Part shown: in pieces, positions 43,645 through 57,069 of the stretch
Layout: every line of letters begins with the position of its first letter
How positions within the stretch are numbered: position 1 is the first letter of the stretch
Assembly (NCBI RefSeq): GCF_010093535.1
Contig: NW_022985169.1
Coordinates: forward strand, 475,660 to 539,659
Source: Lindgomyces ingoldianus
Lineage: Eukaryota > Ascomycota > Dothideomycetes > Pleosporales > Lindgomycetaceae
Length of the DNA stretch: 64,000 nt
Reading direction: 5' to 3'
Notes under the pieces: model-generated
What the model was told of the DNA's origin: nothing
Seen by the model: the letters and a program-made list of their open reading frames with translations, nothing else
Databases searched by the model: none
Position numbers and translations under genes: made by a program

Positions 43645-46600
43645 GTACCCCCCCCCTTATTAGAAAGGGAATCCTTTACATTAGTAGTTCTAGCATTAGG
43701 TTGTCTTTATTAGGGTACAGGTTTAGTTTAGATAAGTATTAGGCGTAGAATTAGGTTACTATAGAGTTTTTTTATAAGGCTTCTACAGGTTCCTACAACA
43801 GTTTATTATATCTAGTCTATTTTATAAAGTATTTATAGATATGTTTTTTTTTGTTAAACTAGATCTATTTAACATCTTCTATAACATATTCTAGTTTATT
43901 ATTTATAATAATAAGTTTAGGTAGCAGGTTTAGCTGTCTAGGTAGATAGTTAGATTTAGAGGCTGCTTAGCGTAGCAATAATACATAGAACACAGGGTGT
44001 ATCTTTATGCTGTTAGGTAGGATTAATTAGTAAGCATGTAATAAAACTATATAGGCTACTATAAAGAAGCTAAAGTTTTTCTAATTAAGTTTTTTTAATT
44101 ATTAGTTTATTTAGATATTTCTAGTGTTTAGCTAGACCTTCTTGCTAGCTGCATACACAGGGGCAAAGGTTTAGAATTAGTTTATATACTCTTATTAAAA
44201 AGCTTAAGCCTATGTAAGCTCTTTATAAATGTATTTAGATATATTTTAAATTTTATTAATAAGTCTATTTACATCTATTACTTATATAAATTAATAAGTT
44301 AGTTAAGGAGTATTTATAGATAGTTTAAATTTTATTTAAGAGTAGTATTTATAGTTTGCTAAGAATAAGAATACTTATGTTAATTTAGATGTTATGTTAT
44401 TAGCTTTAAACTATGCTATAGCTAACTATTTTACCTAGTTATCTTACTAGTAGTTTATGTACACTTGTAGGACTTATTTTATTATAGTATTTATGTTCTT
44501 AGTCTAGCTGTTAGTCTTTAGGTAAAAAGCTATAGATAAATAGAGAATAATTTAGAGCTATTTATAGAGTTTGTCTTAGAAAGCTAAGACAAACTGTGTA
44601 CCTCTATCTAATATAATTATGTTAGGCAGGCTATAGTAAACTTATACATATTAGTAGAATAACTAGGCTATATTAGGGGCAGTTATAGAGGAATATAGTA
44701 TTAAGTGTTAATACTTAGTTAAGTAATTAACAACTACTATAATATTTATATACTTTTTAGATAAGAGTAGGTCTATAATAAAATTAATTAATATGTCTTT
44801 CTAAGCTTATTTAAAGATTAGAAGTAGTTTAAGTAGGCTATTATACCTTTTTTAAAAGGCCTTTACTTTATAGTAAGTATAGCAACATAATACATATTAG
44901 CGTACAGTATAGAACATGCGGGGCTAGTAGTACTCTCTCTGTAGTAGGTTAAGAGTCTTTCCTCTGCCTAGGTGTCCTCTAACAGGCAAGTTATATATAA
45001 TTTAGAGTAGTTTAATTCTTAGTTTATTAAAATTAAAAATTATAAGTTAGTTATAGTAATATAGCTTGCTATTTTAGTTTTTATAGTTAGCTAGTGTTAC
45101 CTTTTTTAACTAACTAGCGCTGTTTTAGAGCAGGTCTAAGGTTTCTTAAATAAATTTATTATTTAAATACTTATTAGTAATAATTTAATTAATTATCTAA
45201 TCTATTTTATTTAAGTTAAGGTCTAAAAATAGCTTAAGTTAAAGTAGAGTTTAGTGTTAAGCCTTTTACACTTTTTTTTAAGTAAGGATGTCTTAGGATT
45301 ACCTTATAAAGGCATCTAGTTTCCCTTTGTCTTAACTAAGATAATAAGTAATCTTAAAATTAAAATAAAATAAGTATTTAAACTAATAGGCTTGTTAGTA
45401 GCTAAGTTATTTTATAGTTGCAAAGTACTGTAAGTTCTTATAGTTAGATAGAACTTATATTAGATGCGCTGCACCTTCTAGTTTAGGTTGCTATTATTTA
45501 AAGTAGTGTACTATAGTAAGTAATTTTTTATTATAAATCTTATAATTACCTTCTGCAGGACTTATTCTTTTTAAGAAGTATATAATAGGCCTAATAGTCC
45601 TGTCTAGCTTAGTCTAGAAAAGAACTCCTGCTACTACATAGTCTAAGGCATTAGCTTCTACAAGTATTAGTAGTTTAGAGTTAAAGTAGTAAAGTATTAA
45701 GGCTTTAGTAAAGGCTTTCTTTAGCTAGTTAAAAGACTATTAGTAATTTAAGTTAAAGTTAAATTAGACTTTTTTTTTAGTAAGTGTAATTATAGAGCTT
45801 ACTAGCTATAAAAAGTTGTTAATAAATTATTAGTAAAAGTTAGTAAATCTTATAAAGGCTTAAACATCTTTTATGTCCTTTAGGTATTGCTAATCTAGCA
45901 TAGTCTAAACCTTAATAAGGTCTATTTAGATGCTATCTATAAAGATTACATATTCTAAATATGTAACCTTTAATTAGTAGAACTTACATTTGTCTATATT
46001 AAGTTGCAGACCTGCTTCTTCTATAGCCTTTAGCACTAGGTGTACATGCTGTTTATGCTCTAAAAGGCTATTGCTGTAGATTAGAATATTGTTAATATAC
46101 GCAGTGTAGAACATGTCTAGGTAGGGTTAGAGCAAGTTGTTTATAAAATATTAAAAAGTACTAGGCGTGTTAGCTAAGCTAAAGGGCATTACTAGGTACT
46201 TAAATAGTCTGTATTAGGTCTAAAACGCTGTTAGCTACTTATTACCCTTTACTATTTTTAGCTTATTAAAGGTAGTAATAATATCTAACTTTATAAAATA
46301 CTTTACTTTGCTTAGTTAGCTTAGAGTTTTCTATAAAAAAGAAATTAAGTATTAGTTTTTAATAGTAATAGTGTTTAGTTCTTAGTAGTTAACACAGAAT
46401 TAAAGCTTACCTCTAGGTTTTTTTATAAATAGTATAAGTAACACTACTAGTAAGAAGCTAGCTTAAATAAACTCTTTTTCTAAGTTCTTATTAAGGTATT
46501 TTTAGAGCACTTTTAATTTATTTAGTAACATTTTATATAGTGGCCTATAACTAGGTTGTTTACTAGGCTTAAGGGTTATTTAGTAATTATATAAATGTTG

Positions 46601-48670
46601 TATTAAAAGCTTATTAGACTTATTTTAAAAAAAGACATATAACAGGTTATAGTAGTTTTAAGAGACTATTATTTTTAGGTTAGTATGTTTTTAGAGAGCT
46701 AAAGCTTAGTCTATATTAAAAATTATAACTGCGTAGATTTTGTAATCTAGTTGTTAAGCTAGGGTTATAAATAAGGCAGGTCTTATGTAGCAGATGTCTA
46801 TCTGCTATTTAAGTCCTAGTTTATATCTAAATTAAGTAAGTAAAGGTTCTTTAAAGGCTTTTTTTTTTAAGTTTAAGCAGTTATTAAATTATTTTATGTA
46901 GCTTATTTTAGTAAAAGGCCTAGCTTATTAGCCTTACTTAAGTAGTTTTTTTCTAGGTTATTAGAAAGTAGGTCTAGAAACTTTTTATATTAAGTGCTAT
47001 TTAGGTGTTATTTAGGTGTAAGCATAAGTATACATCTTAGTATTAGAAAGAGTTAAAGTTTAAAACTTACTTTTAGTAATTAAAAGTAACCTTATGCTAA
47101 TATAGCTATAGTTGTCCTAGGATTAGGTTATAATGTCCTATGTTTATTACATAGAGCTTAATCTGCTCCTTGTAGTGTTAGTAGGTAATTATAATAGTTA
47201 TAGTACAGAAGATAGAACCTTTTTTAAGTTGTTTTTTATTAAATCTAGTTAGGTAAATTATTTAAGTAAGTAGTGTTAATTAAAGATTTAGTTTACGCGC
47301 TAGTTTTTTATTAATGTAACCTATGCTGTTTGCTTCTAAGTTAATAAAAGCCTATATTAAGGCTAATATAGTTTTTTATTATAAATATATAAAAATATTA
47401 ACTTAGTACTTTTAGTTATTAGTAGGGGACTTAGCCTATAAGTTAGTAGAGATTTAGTGTTAAATTAGTCCTAGGGAGCAACTTAGCCCTAGAACAAGCC
47501 TTTTTATAGGCTCCTACTGCTATAGCTGCGGCTACATTAAAAGTAGCAAAAGAGATTAGGGCTTAAATATAAGTTAGAGCCCTTATAAAAATAAGATTAA
47601 AATAGTAAAAATCTTTAATAAATACTAGCAGCACTACTTGCGTAGACTTAAAAAAGAAGAATAAAGCAGTTTTAGGAAATATAACTATGCTTACTGCACT
47701 TAAAGTATTAACTTTTTTTTTTATAATTTTTACACTTTTTAAAACTAACTAAAGCATAATTTAAATTAATTTTTATTACATTAGAGTTTTTATTTGCAAC
47801 TGCGCTAGTTTAGGGGCGTATTAGAACTTGTACAGGGAGGAACCTTATGTTATTATTATAGGTAGTAATTAGGTTTACATACATGTTAAGGTTGTTTAGA
47901 AGGGGTTTTTCTACTATAGCGTGTTACAGTTTAGTTAAGAGAGAGTTATATAGGGCTATAATTAGACTTATCTTATTTAGGCCTATATTAAATATAAGTT
48001 AGTAGAACTTAGTAAAGTGTAAAGTAAAGCTTTTTTTTTTTATTATAAAGTGTTTAGGTAACTTAGGGCTGTTAACTTTTTATTTAGGTTTTTATAAGTT
48101 ACTTATAAAAACACTATAAATTAATCTAAGTTAATAATATTCTTATCTATTAGTAAGTTAATTAAGGCTGTTATATTATAGTTAAGTTAAAAGTAGGCAT
48201 ATAGTAACTAAAAGTGTTTAGAGAGGAATTAGTCTATATTTCCTTTAAGTTTATATTAGAGCTTATGTAAGAAGAAAGGTAGGTCTTTCTATTTTCTATT
48301 AAACAGCAGGGGATTAGAGAGTTAGTTAGATTTTATTACTAAGTTAAAAAGGTTACAGGTTATAGGTAGTGTTAGGTAGAAAAGAGTTAAGCTATCTCTA
48401 GACTTCTAAGTAAGCTTTAAGGCTAGTAAGTTCTTAGTTCCTACTACTATAACAAAAGTTAAGGTAGAAATAGACTACTTAATAATGTAAAGCTATTCTT
48501 TAAAGTTCTTTTAAAAAGCTTTAAAGCTTATAACATAGCAGCTTTTTTATAAAGTAAGCGCTTTTTAGAAGGCTTTTTAGCTTGCTTTAATAGCTTAGAG
48601 TTATGCAAGTACTAAGCTTATTAGATTAGATTTAGAGGCTATTTTTAGCTAGAGTTTTAACACAACATAA
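43645..48670 (-). pseudogene. Gag-Pol of element C, RIP-killed
   Basis: On the minus strand, in order: a zinc knuckle relic (KCSKHSYIS-NC, about 47,690), and RT (VMPFSLANTPSTFQ near 46,180 and YINNILIYSNSLLEHK near 46,090, where YIDD has become YINN). RNase H follows at about 45,700-45,300. Integrase shows the HHCC region (NLPVRGHLGRGKTLNLL, about 44,940-44,995) and core to about 44,290. A chromodomain-like segment (EYVIEDV, then KKHIYKYFIK) lies at about 43,800-43,910. Every domain carries stops of CAA/CAG-to-TAA/TAG or TGG-to-TAG/TAA type. Confidence 0.8.
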
Positions 48671-48836
48671 TGTTATAATTATGCATAAGTAAGGTTATAG
48701 AGCTTTACAGAGGTCTAGTTTAATTACTATGTAAGGTATTATAGTAGGTACAAGACGTTATGTAAGGAATAGAAAGGTTTAAAAGGAAATTAGTAATTAA
48801 ATACTTAGCTTAGAAGTCTAAGCGCTTTAGGTATAA
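48671..48836 (-). repeat. C 5' LTR, first piece (166 bp, broken by B)
   Basis: Matches the first 166 bp of the LTR at 43327. It ends in TATAA (48832-48836), which is repeated at 55416-55420 on the far side of B. The remaining 152 bp lie at 55421-55572; 166 + 152 equals the 318 bp of the intact LTR. Confidence 0.92.
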
Positions 48837-49111
48837 TGTGACGGTCCTACGCAGAGAGCTCTGTCGCGCTTCACATGACGAGCTGCCTGTGCAGCCAATC
48901 AGGATATAGGGGGTGCGACTGGCGCAACGCTATTAGTTTGCTTAGCGCTAGCGTCCTTACTAGCGCCTTAGCGCTGCAAGCACTTCTTCTACAAAGCTGC
49001 TCTTAAAGCTCCCTTTCTCCTCTCTATCTTAGTGTAGCTAAAATAGAGCTAACTTACTCTGCTATGCTTCCTTAGCTTTATACAGTAGTAAAAATAGTGC
49101 TTATTATTATA
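48837..49111 (+). repeat. Left LTR of B (275 bp)
   Basis: Starts TGTGACGGTCC, ends TTATTATTATA. The first 120 or so bases are near-pristine (GCGCTTCACATGACGAGC, GTGCGACTGGCGC) and the inner half is RIP-altered. Confidence 0.93.
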
Positions 49112-52100
49112 TTACACTAAGATTATTTTATTTAGCTAGAGAACAGCAACATAATATCTAAGTTTACTATGCAGTTAGCTCTAAGAGCTTAATCTGCTAA
49201 CTAACCCTTACTTAGACAAATCTGCTAGTACAACTAAGCAGAGCCTTAGTTTATTAATAATAGCTATCTACCTTAAAGCCCTAGTTAGGCTAGGCAACTA
49301 TAAAAGCAACACTAAGTAATAATTAAATTATTACACTTTATTAAGAAGCTTTAAGCTAGGAGTGCTGCTGCTCTAGTTTAAATTAACTGTAGGGGGGGGC
49401 CTACTATACTAACTACCACCGCAACAACGCGAAGAGAGCCGCAGGCTCTGTACGAACCCACGTACGAACCCACCACTAATCGACTATCAGCCCCACCGTC
49501 ACCGGACCTAGGGCTCACACTACACTATACCTCTGCAGACCGCCAGACCCTAGAGTAGAGGGAAGGAGCTAAGAGCACTAGAATAGGGAAGCTATTAAGA
49601 ATTAAAATGCGCGTTAATCCTACTACCTAGCCTACTAGTAACGCCCATACGCCTAAACTAAGAACGCTGCTATGCTAGGCCTAGTTCTACACTAATAATG
49701 TGTTTAAGAAGGACTACGCTATTAAGACTGTGCGCGCGCGCGCTTAGTAGGCTAGAAAAGTACTATTATTCTAAACAAAAGCTATTACCTAGGGTACTAC
49801 TAATTATAATTTAATTAGCTTCTGCCTAGACCTACTAAACTTTATAGCTGCAGATTACATAGTTATAGCAAATAAGCTACTATAGTAGTTATTAAAAGTG
49901 TAAGCTTATTAAGACTACACTAATACTTTTACTAAAGCAGTTAACATAGCAGAAGCTAAGTAAGTAAAAGTTAGTAAAAAGCTATAAAAGCTTTAAAGCC
50001 TACTAAATAAAACTCTTAAACACTTAGCTAATTATAAAGATAAAGTTAAAAGACTTAAGGCTACTACTATGCTAGTGCATAACTAATTATTCCTCTTAGA
50101 TAAAGCTTATTAAGCGCTAAAAGGCACACCTATGCTAACTATACTAAGAAAGTAACTGTAATTTAACTTAGCTACACTAAAAACACCTAACCTCTTTTAT
50201 ATTAGTACTATAAGCTAGGGAGCTAGGCTAAAACTGTTAGCTAAAGCAGAGAATCTGCCTAAGTTTATAAGTAAAGACAATGTTAAATTTAACTACTAAA
50301 AAGACTTCTTAATAAGTAAGCTACTTTATAATATAAACTACTTTATACTTATAAATAGTAACTTTATAAAGAAAAAAAACACTTAAGTACACTATACTAA
50401 AAGTAAAGTAAGTAGTTAAGCGCTAGGTTAACTAGTTCTTTACTTTAAAGCTTAAAAGTAGTAAAGTAAGCTAGTAATAACTAAAGATATTATAAGCTTT
50501 TTAAAAAAAAACTTTAAAAATACTAACTAGTAGATAAAAGCTAAAACTAAGCTTTACTAGCTTAAGATAAAGCTATCTTAAGATTTTAAAAACTTTAAGG
50601 CTTAGTTTATGTGCCTTATAAATAAAGCTAAGCTGCTGCTTAAGTAGTAGAAAAATAAGATTTATAACACTTTATTAAGTTAGCTTTAAGTACACATAAA
50701 GACTTACTATAACAACTTAATAGTTAGCTTCTTTAATTACATAAAGTAAGCCTGCTAGATATCCTTCTTACTGCAGAGGTCTACTACAGAGTTAAGCGCG
50801 TAACACGCGTAGAGAGGTTAAAAGAAGCTTACACATTAGAATATTCTTTAACCTACTACTGCTACTGCTGCCCTAACAACTCTAGTAACACCCTAAGTGT
50901 AGGCAGCTTTAATAAAAGATGCTATAACTTGCTACTTATACTATTAGCTAAAACATATAAGCTACAACTACTCTTACGCCTGCACTAAGAGCAAAGCTAT
51001 AGAAGTAGCGCAGAAGCTAGACACTATAAGCTCTAGTAAGAATAGTAAATTAAAAAAAAACTTACTTTAAAAAAAGTCTTCTCTTTAAAGTTAATAAATA
51101 AAGCGCTAGCGTAAGAGCTGCGTAAGCTACTATTTAGTAGTAAGCCCTTTATACTACTCTGCTACATCTCTGCTAGAGAGATTACTATACACTTAAATAG
51201 TCTTATTAACACAGAGGCTAGCAGCTATAATTTAATCCACCTGCAACACCTACAGATAATCTAGAAGCACTTACAGCCTAAGATGCTTAGCATTAAGTTT
51301 ATTTTTATTATAAGATATAATAATTAACTAAATAGATAGGTAGACAAGTACTTTTACATAGATCTAGTAATTAACAGCTACTAGCTGCCTACACTCTTTA
51401 TCTCTTATAACACAGGCTGTTATAACTTAATTATAGGCTATAAAGTCCTTAAAAAGGCTAGCGTCTAGATTAACTATAAAAAATAATTAATTTAGTAGCT
51501 AAATAATAATTAAATATAAGACTATAAGCATAATATTATTATCCTTATATATAGCGCGTTTTTACAGATTAACTAATCTTATTAAGTAGACACTAACTAA
51601 TAAAATAAGTTTATAAAAATATTAAAAATTAATTAATACTAACTTTAATTAACTTAGAAGTATAATTAGCAGTAGAACTTAAAAAAAATAAAAAAGCAAC
51701 TTAATTCTTAACTAATACTCCCTAGTGCTAATTAAGCGCGCTAATGTTAACTAGCTGTCTCTAGAAAAGCACTTACTAAGGTAGGGCTAGAGGTAAATGT
51801 AATTAACGCTGCTATATTTATGCTACATGTAAGGCGCAAAGATGTTATAATTAGACATATTAGCGTTTATAAGGTTAATTAACTAATTAAGGACTATTAA
51901 GCACTTATAATAGTTAACTCTAAGAATAAGCTCTAACAGCTAATGCTTAAGAAGTTACTATTCTCTGCGTACGCTAGAGCTACGCTAGCCTACTTCTTAA
52001 AAAAAGACTTAGATAAACTGCTGCTACACTAACCTAGCGTTAACTACAATATTAAGCTAATAGCAAAGAACACCCTATTAAGCAGCCTGCTATACAGCAT

Positions 52101-55100
52101 GTCTCTAGAGCAGCTTAGGCTAGTTAAGGACTATCTAGACAACTACCTGCAACGCAGATTTATCACACACAGTAACACTAGCTACGCTTTTTTAGTCTTA
52201 TTTACTAAAAAGCTAGAAAAGGGGTAAAGGTTCTGCGTAGACTATTATAAGCTTAATATAATTATAAAAAAAAACACTTACTTAATACCTCTAATTTAAA
52301 AGACGCTTACACAGCTAGCTGCAGCTAAGGTCTTTACTAAGCTTAATATATAATAAGTGTTTTATTATATCTAGCTTACTAAAAAGGTTAAGGACCTAAC
52401 TACCTTCTAAATGCGCTATAGTAACTATAAGTATTATATGCTACTTTTTAAACTCTACAACAGCCCTATAACTTTTTAGTAATATATTAATTAAGTTCTA
52501 CATAGCCTACTTAATAACTTTTATATAGCTTACTTTAACAACATTTTAATCTACTTAGACAACTTTTTGCAGTATAAGGCACATATTACTAAGGTCCTAT
52601 ATTGTCTATAAAACACTAGCCTATAAATTAACCTTAAAAAGAGTAAATTTATAGTTACTAAAACAAAATTTTTAAGTTTTATTATTAGCATAGACAAAAT
52701 CTACAAGGACCCTGCTAAAGTAGCTACTGTCTAAGACTAGCCTATACTAACCTTAATTAAGAGCCTATAGTTATTCCTAGGGTTCTGCAACTTCTACTGC
52801 GCCTTCCTTAAGAACTATAGTTGCATTATATAGCTGCTTACAAAGCTACTTAAGCATAGCGCCTAGCATCCTTTAAAAAAGCATAAGTTAGCTATGTTTA
52901 AGCGCGCTAAAGACTTTATACTATTAGATAACATCCTTACGCACTACTTACTAAATTATAAGATGTGTATAGAGACTAATGTAAGTAACAGAGTTATTAC
53001 AGAAGTACTATTACAGCTGCAGGACAACAGCATCTAGCGCCCTATAGCGTTCTACTCTAAGACTATAAGCCTACTGCAGATAAACTATAACATATATAAT
53101 AAAAAGATGCTTATAGTTATTTAAAGCTTATAAAAGTAGTAAGCGCAGCTAATAGGCTTATAATAAAATAAGCTATTTACAGTAATTACTAACTACTAAG
53201 CTTTTAAGTACTTTGCTGTTAAGTATAAGCTTACCCTTTACTAGATATAATAGGCTATACTAATAGCAGACTTTAACCTTATGCTAACCTACTGCCTAGG
53301 CACTGCTAATGTTGTTGCAGACACGCTATTAAGAAAGCAAAAGAAGCTTAAGACATAAAAAAAAAAAAATAAAGCTACTTATACACACTCTTTTCTAAGC
53401 TAGAAGTAAATTAGTGTTAGTCTTATTACTTAATTACACGCTACTTTGCAAAGCACCCCTCTGCTAAATAAGAAGCTTATAGAGCTACTGCTAATAAATT
53501 AACTATATAAGCTTATTAATTAGATCTTAAATACTAATTAGAATTATAAAAGCTTATAATACTGCTATAATAAAGCGCAGAATTTTAGCTTATAATAGAA
53601 GATTAACACTAAAGGCCTACTACTAAAGAAAGGGAAGCTTGTAGTCCTAGCTATTTAGTTTCTAAGGACCTACCTTATCTATGCTGTTTATATAATGTAA
53701 CTTACTATACATTCTAGGACTAGAAAAATAACTAAGCTGCTATGTAAGTAGTACTACTAGCTAAGCATAAGCTAAGATGTTAAGACTTATATTAGCACCT
53801 ATAAGGCTTATTAGTAGAGCTATATTTTTTAAGATAAGACCCTAAGGCTTTTTAAGCTACTACTAATACCTAAGTAAGTATAGTAGAATATTTTTATAAA
53901 TTTTAAGTTATTTCTACCTAATTAAGCTAGCTATAATAATATGTTTATTATAATAAACTGTCTAAGCAAGCGCTGCTTCTTACTGCTGTGCTATAAGACT
54001 ATTACTGCTGTAAAGGCTGTAGACCTATACTATTGCTATATCTAGCGTGTCTATAGACCCCCTTAATTAATTATCTTTAACTGCAGACTATAGTTTACCT
54101 TTACATTTATAAACAAGCTCTACTACCTTACTAGCATTAAATAAAAGCTCTCTATGCTCTACTATCCCTAGACTAACAGTAATATAAAGGTGCTAAATTA
54201 GTATATTAACTAGCAACTATGTCTATTTATTAATTACTTCTAAGACAACTAGTTAGACCTGCTGCCCTACATAGACTAGGCTTAAGCATTTTTACTGCAT
54301 AAGATAATAAGGTTATTACTATTTAAAATTAAGTTTAGCTATTATCTAACACACTACTAAGACTAAAAGGCACGTATAAGACGCTTACTAACTGCGCTAG
54401 AGCAGATTTTATGTAAGAAGGCTTAGAGCTATGCTAAGCTTTACTATAATACTATATAATAAGTAATTAAGATTATAAAAAAGAGCATTACTTAAGCTTA
54501 AAAGCAGTAAGCAGCTTAGGTAAATAAAAAGTAGCGTAAGCCTAACTTTATAGTAGGTAATAAGGTATATATAACCTCTAAGAGCTTTACTATAAAGCGC
54601 CCTAGCTAGAAGCTTAACTAGCAGATGTACAGGCCCTATCTAATTATAGGCATAAGAGGTTATTTGTACTAGCTTAAGCTCCCCCTATACATAAGAATGC
54701 ACAACATCTTCTACGTAGACTGCCTACAGTAGGCAGCACCTATAACGCTGCTAGGTTAGGTTAAGCCCCTAGAGGAGCTAATTAAGGTTAACAGTTACCC
54801 TAAGTAGCAGGTTTAGGACATCCTAGATAGTCGCGTCTACTGCAGGCGTCTCTAATACTAAGCCTTATGGGCAGGCTATAATCCTAACCCTACCTAGTAT
54901 AATGCTGACAGATTCCTCAGAGCTCCGCATAAAGTAAGGGACTTCTACTAAGCATATCCTACTAAGCCTAGTCTGCCAGCGCGACTAGACGCCTAGTTGC
55001 AAGTGTATAAAAAAGGCAAGAATATAAAACTTATAAAGGTTAATAATTAACCTGCGCTAAGGTCTTAACTAGTTTAAAGACTAACACAGAGGCGCTAAAC

Positions 55101-55140
55101 TACCTAGTCTTAGGGATAAGACTGCCTTAGAAGGGGGTGA
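49112..55140 (+). pseudogene. Gag-Pol of element B, RIP-killed
   Basis: A less-mutated leader and gag start at 49395-49580 read YEPTTNRLSAPPSPDLGLTL. RT around 52,040-52,700 shows SSLLYSMSLEQLRLVKDYL and FNNILIYLDN (YLDD with Asp-to-Asn, about 52,536-52,562). RNase H lies at about 52,930-53,330 (CIETNVS, ending NVVADTLLRK). Integrase spans about 53,460-54,460. A chromodomain-like segment at about 54,815-54,990 reads DILDSRVYCRRL and ALWAGYNPNPT. Stops throughout. Confidence 0.82.
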
Positions 55141-55415
55141 TGTGACGGTCCTACGCAGAGAGCTCTGTCGCGCTTTACATGACAAGCTGCCTATGCAGCT
55201 AATTAGGATATAGGGGGTGTGACTAGCGCAACGCTATTAGTTTACTTAGCGCTAGCGTCCTTGCTAGCGCCTTAGCGCCGCAAGCACTTCTTCTGCAGAG
55301 CTGCCCTTAAAGCTCCCTTTCTCCTCTCTATCTTAGTGTAGCTGAAATAGAGCCGACCTACTCTGCTATGCTTCCCCAGCTCCATACAGTAGTAGAGACA
55401 GTGCTTGTCATCACA
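55141..55415 (+). repeat. Right LTR of B (275 bp)
   Basis: Starts TGTGACGG, ends TTGTCATCACA. The outer right half keeps CCGACCTACTCTGC and CCCCAGCTCC where the left LTR has T/A changes; its inner left part is RIP-altered (TTTACATGACAAGC). Confidence 0.93.
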
Positions 55416-55420
55416 TATAA

Positions 55421-55572
55421 ATTAAGCCTGTTCTAGGTTTAGTTAGTGTTAAGGCAGTTTATGCTTAAGTTTATGTCTATGTTGTGTTGTGTTTATGTTA
55501 GACGTGCACTAATAATACTCTAGTACGCGTCTAATACAGTTATGTCTAGGATCCGGGGAGGATACTGTGACA
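55421..55572 (-). repeat. C 5' LTR, second piece (152 bp)
   Basis: Continues the LTR piece at 48671-48836 after the TATAA duplication and ends GGATACTGTGACA next to CGCCC. This outer part is the least mutated copy (GGATCCGGGGAGG). Confidence 0.92.
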
Positions 55573-55577
55573 CGCCC

Positions 55578-56990
55578 TTAGCTAAAGACTAGATTACTTT
55601 AATAAAAAAAAAGAAGGAACTAAGAAGTTTATACTCTTTAAGAAAACTAACAAAGAATAGATCTATAATAGGCCCTAACCTATAAAAGAATTTTACATGC
55701 TTATAGCTAGTAAGTAAGGATAGAAGAACTTAATCTAAGAATATTATAAATCTCTAATGTTTAGACACCCTAGAATAGGCACCCTTTAAAAGAAACTAAG
55801 GGCTGCTATACTACAATAAATACTAAAGGTAAAGCAGTTATGCACTAAAGTGCTTAGAAAATGTAATACCTGTAATAAGAACAATCTGCAGAGGCATAAG
55901 GCCTACAGATACCTTTAACTAATTAAAGCACTAGAATTACTATAGATAATAATTACAATAGATTTTATTATAAGATTACCCCTGTCTAAAGAACTAGAGA
56001 TAGACAGGACGTGCAATATAATTACAGTGGCTCTAGATAAAACCACTAAATACCTACACACCTAGCCTTTAGAAAAAATAATAACAGCTAAAAAGTTTAT
56101 TTATAAATTAAAACAAAATGTTATATTTATACATAGATGCCCTAAGATTATTATCTCTAACTAAGATAAACTGTTTACTAGTAGTTTCTAAAAAGCAATA
56201 ATAAGGCACCTTAGCATAGCACACAAGCTATTAACAGCTTACCACCTGCAGATAGATAGTTAGACTAAAAAGGCAAACGCAGAAGTAGAAAGATATTTAA
56301 GAAAGTACATTTTCTACACTTAGAATAACTAAGCAGAATAGCTTCTAATAGCGTAATTAGCTATTAACAATGTAGAGTTAGCTACAACAAAAGAAACACC
56401 TTACAAGGCTAATTTTAAATACAACCCCTACTTTGCACTACACAGAAATTAACCTACAGACCTATAAAAGTTAATAGATTAGCTAATAAACTTATAGCAA
56501 ATCTATAAAAAATTAGCTATAGAAGTAAGGTCTAGTAAAGAAATAATAGAAAAATATGTAAATAAATTATAATAACTAGGACTAGAAATTTACCTAAAAG
56601 ATTATATATATCTTAACACTAAAAACCTAAAGATACTAAGACCCTCTAGAAAGCTAGCAGAGAAAAGAATAAGACTATATAAAGTCCTTTAGACCTAACA
56701 AGACAACTGCAAGCTTAAGCTTCCTCTACACATAAAGATACATCTATAGTTCTATATCTCTAAACTAGAAAAGGCACTTAAAGAGATTCCCTTATCTACA
56801 TAAGAATAAGAAGATAAAAAAACAGAATATAAAGTTAAACACATTATAAGTAATTAAAAAAACTAAAAAGAGTTTCTAGTAAAATAAAAAAAGTAGCCTA
56901 CTAGCAAAAACATATAGAAACTAGCTAAGAATTTAAGGAACACGCAGCTATTAGTATAAAGGTACCTTTAGGCTTGTCTAAAAGAAACTA
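55578..56990 (+). pseudogene. Integrase and chromodomain part of A's Pol
   Basis: Continuation of the pol of A beyond element C. It has a zinc-binding relic (CNTCNKNNLQRHK, about 55,865-55,905), the integrase core (ITIDFIIRLPLSKELEIDR, about 55,950-56,005; YHLQIDS- where YHPQTDGQ is usual, about 56,240) and NAEVERYLRKYIFYT. A chromodomain-like segment (YKVKHIISN, then FLVK and LRNTQLLV) lies at about 56,830-56,970. Multiple stops. Confidence 0.82.
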
Positions 56991-57069
56991 GCTAGGCAAC
57001 AAGGCACCTATATTAAAAGGGACAGCTATGTTATTACTAGATAGCAGCAGCCTTTAGAGATAAGTTCTA

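Larger units (their letters stand above)
48837..55415 (+). mobile_element. B: Ty3/gypsy retrotransposon (chromovirus type), 6579 bp, innermost layer
   Basis: 5-bp duplication TATAA on both sides, two LTRs of exactly 275 bp (48837-49111 and 55141-55415) and a G-rich polypurine tract (GAAGGGGGTGA) before the right LTR. It inserted into an LTR of C, so it is the youngest of the nest. Nevertheless it is also RIP-degraded. A second copy begins at 63176. Confidence 0.94.
43327..55572 (-). mobile_element. C: Ty3/gypsy retrotransposon on the opposite strand, inserted in A; about 5.7 kb without B
   Basis: Flanked by the 5-bp duplication CGCCC (43322-43326 and 55573-55577), both copies lying in A's pol. 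LTRs are 318 bp. The element reads on the minus strand, and a G-run polypurine tract (complement of 43648-43660) abuts its 3' LTR at 43327-43644. Its 5' LTR (48671-48836 plus 55421-55572 = 318 bp) is split by element B. Gag, RT, RNase H, integrase and chromodomain relics are present; no frame is intact. Confidence 0.9.
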
